NCBI RefSeq assembly: GCF_015686695.1
Contig: NZ_JADPMR010000001.1
Location: forward strand, 1,054,001-1,118,000
DNA: 64,000 nucleotides
DNA from: Vibrio nitrifigilis
GTDB lineage: Bacteria > Pseudomonadota > Gammaproteobacteria > Enterobacterales > Vibrionaceae
Direction of reading: 5' to 3'
Shown: positions 7,714 through 15,292 of the stretch, one piece after another
How positions within the stretch are numbered: position 1 is the first letter of the stretch
How the letters are laid out: each line of letters opens with the position of its first letter
Notes under the pieces: generated by a model
Database searches by the model: none
Seen by the model: only the letters and a program-made list of their open reading frames with translations
Told to the model about the DNA's origin: nothing
Translations under genes and position numbers: made by a program

Positions 7714-9789
7714 ATGAGTTATCTTGCTCTCGCGCGTAAATGGCGGCCTACTCAGTTTAAAGAAGTAGTTGGTCAAGCCCATGTTTTAACTGCATTAGAG
7801 AACGCTCTTGCACAAAATCGTCTTCATCATGCTTATCTGTTCAGCGGTACTCGCGGGGTAGGTAAAACATCTATCGCTCGTTTATTAGCGAAAGGGTTGA
7901 ATTGTGAGACTGGCATTACAGCCACACCTTGTGGTGAATGTGCAACTTGTCGTGAAATCGATCAAGGTCGCTTTGTCGATCTACTCGAAATCGACGCAGC
8001 TTCTCGCACTAAAGTAGAAGATACGCGTGAGTTGCTGGATAATGTACAGTACAAGCCTGCTCGGGGCCGATTCAAGGTTTATTTGATCGATGAAGTACAC
8101 ATGCTCTCGCGCCATAGTTTCAATGCGTTACTTAAAACGCTTGAAGAGCCGCCAGAGTATGTGAAATTTCTTTTAGCAACAACGGATCCACAAAAGCTTC
8201 CTGTGACGATTTTGTCCCGTTGTTTGCAGTTCCACCTGAAACCTATCAGTGTGGACGATATCCAGCATCAGCTTGCTCATATCATGCAGCAAGAGCAAAT
8301 AAGTAGTGAAGCCAAGGCGCTGAATATGCTGGCTCATGCTGCCGATGGCAGTATGCGTGATGCGCTTAGTTTAACTGACCAAGCGATTGCGTTGGGGAAC
8401 GGTAATATTCAAGCCGATATTGTTTCTCATATGCTTGGTACGTTAGATACAGACCAAGCACTGCACCTGTTGCAAGCCATTAGCTCTCAATCACCTCAAA
8501 TCGTTTTAGACAGTATTCAGTCACTGGCTGAAATGGGTGTTGAGTGGGATGGTCTATTGCAACAATTAGCAACGCAGTTGCATCGTGTTGCAATGTATCA
8601 AGCTCTACCCGCTACACTCGATAAAGAACTCCCTGATGCCGATAAAATAATGCATCTAGCTCAGGTGTTAGCGCCACAAGATGTTCAACTTTATTACCAA
8701 ATGGCACTGAAGGGACGGCAAGATCTACCGCTATCGCCTACCGGACGCGTGGGTATTGAGATGATTGTCTTGAGAATGATGGCCTTTAAACCCTCTCAAG
8801 TTGCTGTCGCGCAGTCTTTGACCACTCAACCAGCGGTAAGTCAGCCTGCGCTAACTAACGATGTGATGCCACCTCAGCGAAACAAAGCACCAGCATCTGA
8901 ACCGTTGCGTGCGCAACATAGCCCGATGAATACGGTGGCGAATCATGCGCCAGACGCTACGCCGCTAAGTCCATCTGTGCCAGAGGCTGCACCACAAAAT
9001 GACGTACAAGCTGTACCTCAACCATCGGAATCTACGCCAGAGCCGACACCGAGTGTGTCTCACTCACCGGTGGGTGGTTTACGTCATCAATTACGTTCAC
9101 AGCGTAAAGGGTTAAATCAACCGAAAGAAGGACCTGGCGTAAAAAAGGCCCAAGCGGTATCTGAAAAGCCTGTTTCTGTACTAGAACGGGTAGCCCAACG
9201 AGGTCATCAGAATGGCCACCAGATGCCGCACAATGCTCATGCTAATGAAGCTACTATTGAACCTGAAGTGGTTGATGAAAGTAACTATCAATGGCGTCCA
9301 TCTCAACCACAGCAGCAAGTTCAACCAAAAAAAGAACTGACACCAACGCAGTTAAAACGTGCATTGGAGCATGAGAAAACGCCAGCGATGGCAGAGCGTC
9401 TGATCGCAGAAGCTTCGCAGCAAGATGAATGGGCGGCGCTCATTCAGCGTCTTGATACGGCAAAGTTGGTGGAGCAAATCGCATTAAACTCTACATTTCA
9501 TAAAAACGGTTCACTCATAGAGTTGGTGTTGCGACCGACTCATGCGCACCTCAACACAGACAAAGCTCAGAGTGAACTTCTCGAAGCGATTAATGCCCAA
9601 TTAGGTGAAGATTGTCAACTGACGGTTACGATTGGAGAGTCTGGCGAAACACCTCTAGAATTACGTGAAAGGTTGTATCAAAGCAAACTTTCACAAGCGA
9701 TGGAAAGCCTTGCTTGCGATCCTAATGTACAATTTATTGAGCGCCGCTTTAATGCGGAGTTGGATAAAGATAGTGTAAGACCGATTTAA
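7714..9789 (+). CDS. dnaX: DNA polymerase III tau subunit (gamma by frameshifting)
   Basis: Clamp-loader ATPase of 691 residues. The AAA+ core has Walker A GTRGVGKT, a four-cysteine zinc-binding insert (NCETGITATPCGECATC), DEVHMLS and the LSRCLQF sensor arginine region. After the collar (to about 370) a proline- and glutamine-rich linker leads to the tau-specific C-terminal domain that contacts DnaB and the polymerase alpha subunit. A slippery A AAA AAG at 9141-9147 in the correct phase should give a truncated gamma form of about 483 residues ending at a -1 frame TGA (9162-9164). It is likely co-transcribed with ybaB and recR. Confidence 0.97.
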   Translation: MSYLALARKWRPTQFKEVVGQAHVLTALENALAQNRLHHAYLFSGTRGVGKTSIARLLAKGLNCETGITATPCGECATCREIDQGRFVDLLEIDAASRTKVEDTRELLDNVQYKPARGRFKVYLIDEVHMLSRHSFNALLKTLEEPPEYVKFLLATTDPQKLPVTILSRCLQFHLKPISVDDIQHQLAHIMQQEQISSEAKALNMLAHAADGSMRDALSLTDQAIALGNGNIQADIVSHMLGTLDTDQALHLLQAISSQSPQIVLDSIQSLAEMGVEWDGLLQQLATQLHRVAMYQALPATLDKELPDADKIMHLAQVLAPQDVQLYYQMALKGRQDLPLSPTGRVGIEMIVLRMMAFKPSQVAVAQSLTTQPAVSQPALTNDVMPPQRNKAPASEPLRAQHSPMNTVANHAPDATPLSPSVPEAAPQNDVQAVPQPSESTPEPTPSVSHSPVGGLRHQLRSQRKGLNQPKEGPGVKKAQAVSEKPVSVLERVAQRGHQNGHQMPHNAHANEATIEPEVVDESNYQWRPSQPQQQVQPKKELTPTQLKRALEHEKTPAMAERLIAEASQQDEWAALIQRLDTAKLVEQIALNSTFHKNGSLIELVLRPTHAHLNTDKAQSELLEAINAQLGEDCQLTVTIGESGETPLELRERLYQSKLSQAMESLACDPNVQFIERRFNAELDKDSVRPI
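9127..9164 (+). promoter_or_regulatory. Programmed -1 frameshift signal in dnaX
   Basis: The heptamer A AAA AAG (9141-9147) is phased as X XXY YYZ relative to the dnaX frame (GTA AAA AAG). A Shine-Dalgarno-like GAAGGA (9127-9132) lies 8 nt upstream, and a -1 frame stop TGA follows five codons later (9162-9164). This is the same logic as E. coli dnaX, where it yields the gamma subunit. I do not see a strong stimulatory hairpin downstream; only a weak AGGC/GCCT pairing is visible. Confidence 0.85.
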
Positions 9790-9864
9790 TTGTGTGGGGT
9801 TGAATCTACAGCAATACGACCCCACAATATGTGAAACAATTCAAGACGAACCAGAGAGAATAAG

Positions 9865-10197
9865 ATGTTTGGTGGAAAAGGTGGAATGGGCAACCTAATG
9901 AAGCAAGCCCAGCAAATGCAAGAGCGTATGCAACAGCTTCAAGAAGAAATTGCAAACATGGAAGTCACCGGTGAATCTGGTGCTGGTCTTGTTAAAGTTA
10001 CCATCACAGGTAGTCACAACACTCGTCGTGTTGAAATTGACGAGAGCTTGATGGAAGACGATAAAGAAATGCTAGAAGACTTGATCGCAGCGGCATTTAA
10101 CGATGCTGCTCGTCGTGTCGAAGAAACTCAAAAAGAGAAAATGGCGTCTGTCACTGGCGGTATGCAATTACCACCAGGCATGAAAATGCCGTTCTAA
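9865..10197 (+). CDS. ybaB: YbaB/EbfC nucleoid-associated protein
   Basis: 110-residue DNA-binding protein that forms a tweezer-shaped dimer in its family. The N-terminus is glycine- and methionine-rich (MFGGKGGMGNLMKQAQQMQERMQQLQEEIA), followed by the conserved sheet (GLVKVTITGSHNTRRVEID) and a C-terminal helix. It sits between dnaX and recR in the standard gammaproteobacterial order, 75 bp after dnaX and 19 bp before recR. Confidence 0.95.
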   Translation: MFGGKGGMGNLMKQAQQMQERMQQLQEEIANMEVTGESGAGLVKVTITGSHNTRRVEIDESLMEDDKEMLEDLIAAAFNDAARRVEETQKEKMASVTGGMQLPPGMKMPF

Positions 10198-10216
10198 ATC
10201 TTAGAGAAGGTTAATA

Positions 10217-10819
10217 ATGCGAACCAGTCCTATGCTGGAGCATTTGATGGAGGCCTTACGTTGTCTGCCTGGGGTTGGCCCCAAATCAGCGCAACGTATG
10301 GCCTTTCATTTGTTACAGCGCGACAGAAAAGGCGGCTTACAACTGGCGGATGCTTTGAGTAAAGCAATGACAGAAATTGGCCATTGTAAGGAGTGCCGTA
10401 CTTTCACCGAAGAAGACGTATGTAACATCTGTAATAATCCGAAGCGATGTGAAAATGGTCTGCTTTGTGTGGTTGAAAGCCCCGCAGATATTGCTGCTTT
10501 GGAAGCCACTGGTCAATATTCAGGACGTTATTTTGTCTTAATGGGGCATCTCTCACCACTCGATGGTATTGGTCCTAGTGATATTGGCTTAGATGTGTTG
10601 GATTTTCGTCTACAACGAGGGGATGTGACAGAAGTAATTCTGGCCACTAACCCAACTGTTGAAGGTGAGGCCACGGCACATTACATCGGTGAACTATGTC
10701 GAGAGCATGGTGTAAGCGCGAGTCGCATTGCCCATGGTGTTCCTATGGGTGGTGAACTAGAACTTGTCGATGGTACAACTTTGTCTCATTCGCTGTTAGG
10801 TCGTCAAAAACTCTCTTAA
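10217..10819 (+). CDS. recR: Recombination mediator RecR
   Basis: 200-residue RecFOR pathway protein that helps load RecA on gapped DNA. Residues 1-50 form the helix-hairpin-helix (LMEALRCLPGVGPKSAQRMAFHLL), then a C4 zinc finger (CKECRTFTEEDVCNIC). The Toprim domain (LLCVVESPADIAALE to YFVLMGHLSPLDGIGP) and the C-terminal Walker-B-like segment follow. Length is canonical. Confidence 0.97.
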   Translation: MRTSPMLEHLMEALRCLPGVGPKSAQRMAFHLLQRDRKGGLQLADALSKAMTEIGHCKECRTFTEEDVCNICNNPKRCENGLLCVVESPADIAALEATGQYSGRYFVLMGHLSPLDGIGPSDIGLDVLDFRLQRGDVTEVILATNPTVEGEATAHYIGELCREHGVSASRIAHGVPMGGELELVDGTTLSHSLLGRQKLS

Positions 10820-10822
10820 TAA

Positions 10823-10850
10823 AAGGCCGCATTTCAATGCGGCCTTCCTG
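10823..10850 (+). terminator. Terminator after recR
   Basis: Perfect 10-bp stem AAGGCCGCAT / ATGCGGCCTT (10823-10832 / 10837-10846) with a 4-nt loop. Only a short T/C tail follows, just before the convergent ykgJ-like gene. Confidence 0.75.
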
Positions 10851-10863
10851 TCTTCATCTGTGG

Positions 10864-11115
10864 TTAGGTTATTGCTTCTAACTCGGTAATTATAGTAATT
10901 GCCTGATGTGACGTGTCACCACAAATGTCTGAACTGGCTTTGAATTGATGGCACACCTTAGGGCGCTCAGGCTTACCGAATAAACGACATAAATTTTCTT
11001 CGTTAAGCTGGATACAACGCACGCCAGCGGGCTTACCCTTTGGCATCCCTGGAATGGGAGAAGAAATACTGGGTGCTATACAGCATGCACCACATCCAAG
11101 ACGACATTCCATCAT
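10864..11115 (-). CDS. YkgJ-family cysteine-cluster protein
   Basis: 83-residue protein with the CxxGCGACC pattern at its N-terminus (CRLGCGACC), further cysteines in GVRCIQL, NLCRLF, KVCHQF and DICGD, and the KPAGVRC and RPKVCHQF blocks typical of short YkgJ-type putative zinc/iron-binding proteins. The function is unknown in the family. It is transcribed toward recR and divergently from the larger cysteine-cluster gene at 11326, so the pair shares a roughly 210-bp intergenic region. Confidence 0.82.
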   Translation of the reverse strand: MMECRLGCGACCIAPSISSPIPGMPKGKPAGVRCIQLNEENLCRLFGKPERPKVCHQFKASSDICGDTSHQAITIITELEAIT

Positions 11116-11325
11116 TCACCTATAATGAATATGACAACAACTAATACGCCGTTAAACCAATCTTTAGCAGCGCAGACAATTTTAAAGAGCGCGCATCCTA
11201 TCAGAGTTTTAAAAGGGAATCGACAGAAACCTGTCTGGTCATTTCTTGCCTGATAGTTGCACTTTCACGACAACACAGGTATAAATGCCCCCCCATTTAT
11301 TAATATCTAGTAAAGAGACTAACGT

Positions 11326-11778
11326 ATGACCACACCATTCTGGCAGACCAAATCATTAGCTCAGATGACAGAGGATGAGTGGGAATCATTATGCGACGGT
11401 TGTGGCAAATGCTGCCTACATAAATTGCTTGATGATGATACGGAAGAGGTCTATTACACCAACGTTGCATGCAGTCTTTTAAATGATAAAACGTGCAGTT
11501 GTAAAGATTATCCAAATCGTTTTGCGTCAGGGGAAGAATGCTTAAAATTGACGCGAGATAAAATCAGTGAATTTAACTGGCTACCTGATACATGCGCCTA
11601 TCGATTACTTGCTGATGAGCAGCCATTACCAGAATGGCACCCACTGATCACAGGCTCAAAAGCGCAAATGCATGCTTGTGGTGAAAGTGTACGTAATAAA
11701 GTGGTTTATGAGATAGATGTGATTGATTGGGAAGACCACATCCAAAACTTACCTGATAGACTAAAACCTCATAATTAA
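11326..11778 (+). CDS. ycgN: YcgN-family (UPF0260) cysteine-cluster protein
   Basis: 150-residue UPF0260/YcgN protein. Conserved cysteines lie in LCDGCGKCCLHKL, NVACSLLNDKTCSCKDYPNR, EECLKL and DTCAYRLLA, again suggesting a metal-binding cluster; the biochemical role is not known. It is complete and undisturbed. Its stop (11778) lies only 5 bp before the left direct repeat of the genomic island, so this gene is the left chromosomal neighbour of the insertion. Confidence 0.92.
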   Translation: MTTPFWQTKSLAQMTEDEWESLCDGCGKCCLHKLLDDDTEEVYYTNVACSLLNDKTCSCKDYPNRFASGEECLKLTRDKISEFNWLPDTCAYRLLADEQPLPEWHPLITGSKAQMHACGESVRNKVVYEIDVIDWEDHIQNLPDRLKPHN

Positions 11779-11783
11779 CTTTC

Positions 11784-11795
11784 AAAGTTGAGAAT
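11784..11795 (+). repeat. Left direct repeat, candidate attL core
   Basis: AAAGTTGAGAAT, identical to 31530-31541. It lies 5 bp after the ycgN stop. The flanking chromosome-side bases form a small palindrome with it (AACTTT-C-AAAGTT, 11778-11790), which could be part of the native target. Confidence 0.6.
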
Positions 11796-11824
11796 ACTGT
11801 GTATGCTGGTTGTATACACAGTAT
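11794..11824. promoter_or_regulatory. Inverted repeat at the island's left end, recombinase core-site-like
   Basis: Perfect 11-bp arms ATACTGTGTAT / ATACACAGTAT (11794-11804 and 11814-11824) separated by 9 nt. The geometry resembles a tyrosine-recombinase core site, and the dyad overlaps the left direct repeat by two bases. It also sits directly upstream of the first recombinase gene, so it could instead, or in addition, be an operator for that operon. Confidence 0.55.
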
Positions 11825-11834
11825 GAGGTTTAGT

Positions 11835-13430
11835 ATGTCAGATAGCGATGAAAATCAGAAAAAGATCATACGAAAAGAAGTAGAAATTTCGACTATCTCT
11901 AATTTCGTTTACGAGAAACCATTGGTATCTATTGATGAGAATGGCGAACCTCAGGTTACCTACCGTGCTAATGGCAACAAGATCCCCATTAAGAAACTTC
12001 CCTTACTCAATATCGCCGGGTATGACAACAAAGACAACCTAATTTGCTACCAGCCATTAGATATGGTCAATGAGTTCTTATTGTCGAAAGCAATCGATGA
12101 TGGTGTGCTTGAGCTTGGTACAGATGCGCAGGGGCTTGCCCATTACTTCAGTTTTGTCTTGGACAAACAGGCTGAGTGGGATGCTGAATGCGATGTAGAG
12201 GACTTTGACCCTCTCTATGATGACCCCCGCCCAGAATGGAATGTCTTTCCTCGCAATAAACAAGAGCGCTTAACCTACCAATATCGAGACGGAATCAAGC
12301 AGCTCGCTATTGAGGGTGTATTGGCTAAAACAACAGCCAGGCAATACATGAGCAGTGTTGTTAGTTTCTATAAACATTGTCTTCGCCAGGGCATTCGCTT
12401 CAATAACCCTCCCTTCCAGTTTGAGACAGTGAATATCCATTTCGAGGCGTCTGCATCCAGTATGAAAGCATACCAACGCAAGCAGGTGCACACGACAGAT
12501 ATGCGGATTAAGTTTTCTAAACCAGCTTGCAGTGGCGGCACAAACCTCAGTAATCTGCGCCGTGACTTAAAACCGTTTACCAATAATGAATGGAACCTCC
12601 TGCAAACCATCTTAATGAAATCCCGTAGGGTGATTCGCCATGGTGACAACAATAAACTGCATTCATTACCGATTGAGTTCTGTCTGCACCCCATGATTTG
12701 CCGTAATACTGGATTGCGGAGAGAAGAAGCAGCGAGCCTTCACTTAGGACAGATAGTTAACCCCGAAACCATGATTCAGGATGGCAAAGAGGTGTTTAAA
12801 AAGCCCGTGATGAATTTGGGTGTTGGTGATAAGTACCAGTCACTCACAAAGACAGCTGAGGGCTTCGCAGAGAAGAACAAAAGCCGCGTTACCATTATCC
12901 CCGCGACATTGATGAAGATTCTTTACGATTACTCCCAGTCCGACAGGTATCAAAAGCGCCTTAAGAAATTCAAAGCATGGTGCAAGGAGCAGTCTGAGGC
13001 AGGTAATACGCATTTTTTTGAGGGTGATGATGCCATTAACCCTAAATTGGAATACCTGTTTATTACCCAATCCGGGAAACCCATGTTTACGCGGCTACAA
13101 GACTTTACCGGGCGCTGGGTAGAGATACGTAACACTGCAAATATAACCCGAGGTCTTGACCACCCTATTGTCGGCTCCCTGCATAATTTACGTTCAACTT
13201 TTGCCGTGAATATCTTCCGCCACCTTTTAAATAAAAAAGATGAGTATGGCAATCCCTCTATCACGCCCGATGAGGCATTAGATAGGGTGTCAGCTCTGCT
13301 AGGCCATGAAGATAGATCAACGACGATAGAGTACCTGAAAATTGCACAGGATATGCCCTCTGCCGATGAAATCTACGAGGACGTACTGGATTATATTGGC
13401 GCTTTTGATGACTTGGAGGCGGCAGTATGA
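11835..13430 (+). CDS. Tyrosine recombinase 1 of island operon (GmtY-like)
   Basis: 531 residues from the ATG at 11835, chosen because GAGG (11826-11829) lies 5-6 bases upstream; the frame is open to 11799. It has a complete-looking catalytic set: Arg in MICRNTGLRREEAASL, HNLRSTF with the His-x-x-Arg pair, LLGHED with the second histidine, and Tyr in TTIEYLKI. The N-terminal 200 residues include a SAM-like core-binding region (LAIEGVLAKTTARQYMSSVVSFYKH). It probably catalyses excision and integration of the island. Its stop overlaps the next gene (ATGA). The GmtY assignment is from memory and architecture only. Confidence 0.82.
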   Translation: MSDSDENQKKIIRKEVEISTISNFVYEKPLVSIDENGEPQVTYRANGNKIPIKKLPLLNIAGYDNKDNLICYQPLDMVNEFLLSKAIDDGVLELGTDAQGLAHYFSFVLDKQAEWDAECDVEDFDPLYDDPRPEWNVFPRNKQERLTYQYRDGIKQLAIEGVLAKTTARQYMSSVVSFYKHCLRQGIRFNNPPFQFETVNIHFEASASSMKAYQRKQVHTTDMRIKFSKPACSGGTNLSNLRRDLKPFTNNEWNLLQTILMKSRRVIRHGDNNKLHSLPIEFCLHPMICRNTGLRREEAASLHLGQIVNPETMIQDGKEVFKKPVMNLGVGDKYQSLTKTAEGFAEKNKSRVTIIPATLMKILYDYSQSDRYQKRLKKFKAWCKEQSEAGNTHFFEGDDAINPKLEYLFITQSGKPMFTRLQDFTGRWVEIRNTANITRGLDHPIVGSLHNLRSTFAVNIFRHLLNKKDEYGNPSITPDEALDRVSALLGHEDRSTTIEYLKIAQDMPSADEIYEDVLDYIGAFDDLEAAV

Positions 13431-15289
13431 TGCTAGGACGTAAGCGTACCAAAATTACAACAAAGAAGACCAGCGCACCTATCATCCCACTTCGCTTTGA
13501 AGATATGGTATTAGACTGTGGCAATGGAATGAAAGCCTACACCCACCGCCTACGCTACCGTAATGTCCCGACAGTGAAACAGATTGAATCAGGGAGTGGC
13601 GTGTTGGCAAATCGGGATGATATCGTAAGGGATATTCACCAAAGGCTATATCCCTTACCTGAAAATAGGTCAAAGCAGAGTTATTTTTCTGGGCTTGTTA
13701 ATTACTTCCAGTATCTTGACGGCATTAGCTATCAAGGTGACTTATTCAGTAATGCAGCCATGATTGATTGTATTAAGCACTTCAATAAATTACGTGAAAA
13801 AGGTGAGCGGCTATCGGTAGTAATGTCGATTAAAATCAGCTTATCTTTCCTATTAAGGCTGTGGAATCGAGAATCCGACCTCAAGACGTTGCCAGAAGTT
13901 GCTGCATCTCCTTTGGCTGAAAATAAGGCGTTTCATGTGGAAACAGAGTTGAAGCCGTTATCAAAAATATTGGTTAAAGGCGCTCTGACCTTTCAAGAAG
14001 CGATTGAGAAGAATGAGTTACTAGATATCCATCCGTTCTTTGATGAAGAACGGTTTGATGAACAAGCAAAATGTCTTGGCTGGACATTAAGGCAATGTTC
14101 AAACAAGAAAATGGGCTTAAAGAGTTGCATGAAACCCACGTCTCTAACTTTAAAGAGAAGCCCGCTTCCACGTGAGCAACTTCATCGGCAGGTTTTTTAT
14201 AATCAGGCATCGCGCAATTGGTTTTTCGTATTCTCAATGCTGACAGGCATGAATACATCAGTGCTCGCTAACGTGCAGCATAAGGACGTTCAATTTAAAA
14301 GTATTGGCAGTGGACGGTTTGTTTTTGACGGTGAAAAGTTCAGGGCAGGCTATAAGGGGTTAGATAATAGCGCTGGATTTAGCCTGCGAACCAAAGAGCT
14401 TATCACCCGTTGGCTTAAAACATGTAAAGAGATGTACCAATCATTGGGTATTCCGTTGTCAAATGAGCTTCCTCTTTGTCCTTTCTTTAGTGTCAGCGGT
14501 GAGGTATGGACATTCAATACCCATGGTTCAAATATTGGCTACATTAATATTCAGCTTAAGAAGATAACGGGCTTGACCGTTAATGCAAGCCGATTCCGGG
14601 CAACAAAATCAGATGTACTGATGCGAGTCACTGAAGATATTTTCCTTGTGTCACAGGGGCTGAATGATACCGTAAATGTTGTTGCCAAACGGTATTCTAG
14701 CGGTGTTCAGGCAGACCACGATAATAACCTCAATGCCACGTTTGGCGCGTTAAGCTCAATTGCTAAGGGTGAGGAAATTGGTAAAGCCATTGAGGACGCT
14801 AAAGTGATGCGCAGCGATATTTTATCAGATTATGATTATAAGAGTTTGCGTAATCGTGTAAGTAAAGAGCAACCATTAATGACAACACCCACTGGTATCA
14901 GATGTGCTGGATCAACACCAGAGAAGCTCGTTGCTGAGGCGAGGCGCATGAAGCAGTTGGGTATTGATTTTTCCCAAGATACTGGGCGTTGCACTGATTT
15001 TCTTGGTTGCTTTGATTGCGACCGCCATAAATTGGTGGCGTCAAAAGACGATATCTGGCTGATGTTGTCTTTTCTAGAGCAAATTGAAGACCTTAAAGAG
15101 ATGGTAGCGCGTAATTCCACACCTAAGGATGAGTATTTTGTAGTGGAAGGTATGTTGAAAAAAGTCCTTCGCAGGATGAAACAAAAAGCACCTAAAAACT
15201 ACGCTCAAGCAAAGCAAAAAGTGGATGACGGTGATTACCACCCGCTTCACCAAGACCGAGCCAGCACAAGTCAATTCTTTAAGGGATAA
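13427..15289 (+). CDS. Recombinase-like protein 2 of island operon, degenerate active site
   Basis: 620 residues, start overlapping the previous stop by ATGA. The fold appears tyrosine-recombinase-like, but key residues are replaced. The usual TGLRxxE box reads MLTGMNTSVLANV (no arginine), the His-x-x-Arg box reads ASRFRATKSD (no histidine), and the LGH box reads GLND, although an AKRYSSG tyrosine remains. A cysteine/histidine patch (CTDFLGCFDCDRHK) near residues 525-540 resembles a zinc ribbon found in large partner recombinases. It likely has a structural or targeting role in a multi-recombinase complex rather than independent catalysis. Confidence 0.7.
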   Translation: MMLGRKRTKITTKKTSAPIIPLRFEDMVLDCGNGMKAYTHRLRYRNVPTVKQIESGSGVLANRDDIVRDIHQRLYPLPENRSKQSYFSGLVNYFQYLDGISYQGDLFSNAAMIDCIKHFNKLREKGERLSVVMSIKISLSFLLRLWNRESDLKTLPEVAASPLAENKAFHVETELKPLSKILVKGALTFQEAIEKNELLDIHPFFDEERFDEQAKCLGWTLRQCSNKKMGLKSCMKPTSLTLKRSPLPREQLHRQVFYNQASRNWFFVFSMLTGMNTSVLANVQHKDVQFKSIGSGRFVFDGEKFRAGYKGLDNSAGFSLRTKELITRWLKTCKEMYQSLGIPLSNELPLCPFFSVSGEVWTFNTHGSNIGYINIQLKKITGLTVNASRFRATKSDVLMRVTEDIFLVSQGLNDTVNVVAKRYSSGVQADHDNNLNATFGALSSIAKGEEIGKAIEDAKVMRSDILSDYDYKSLRNRVSKEQPLMTTPTGIRCAGSTPEKLVAEARRMKQLGIDFSQDTGRCTDFLGCFDCDRHKLVASKDDIWLMLSFLEQIEDLKEMVARNSTPKDEYFVVEGMLKKVLRRMKQKAPKNYAQAKQKVDDGDYHPLHQDRASTSQFFKG

Positions 15290-15292
15290 TCT

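Noticed and set aside
12368..12694. Minus-strand ORF of 108 aa in recombinase 1
   Set aside because: A shadow of the coupled recombinase reading frame, with implausible composition.
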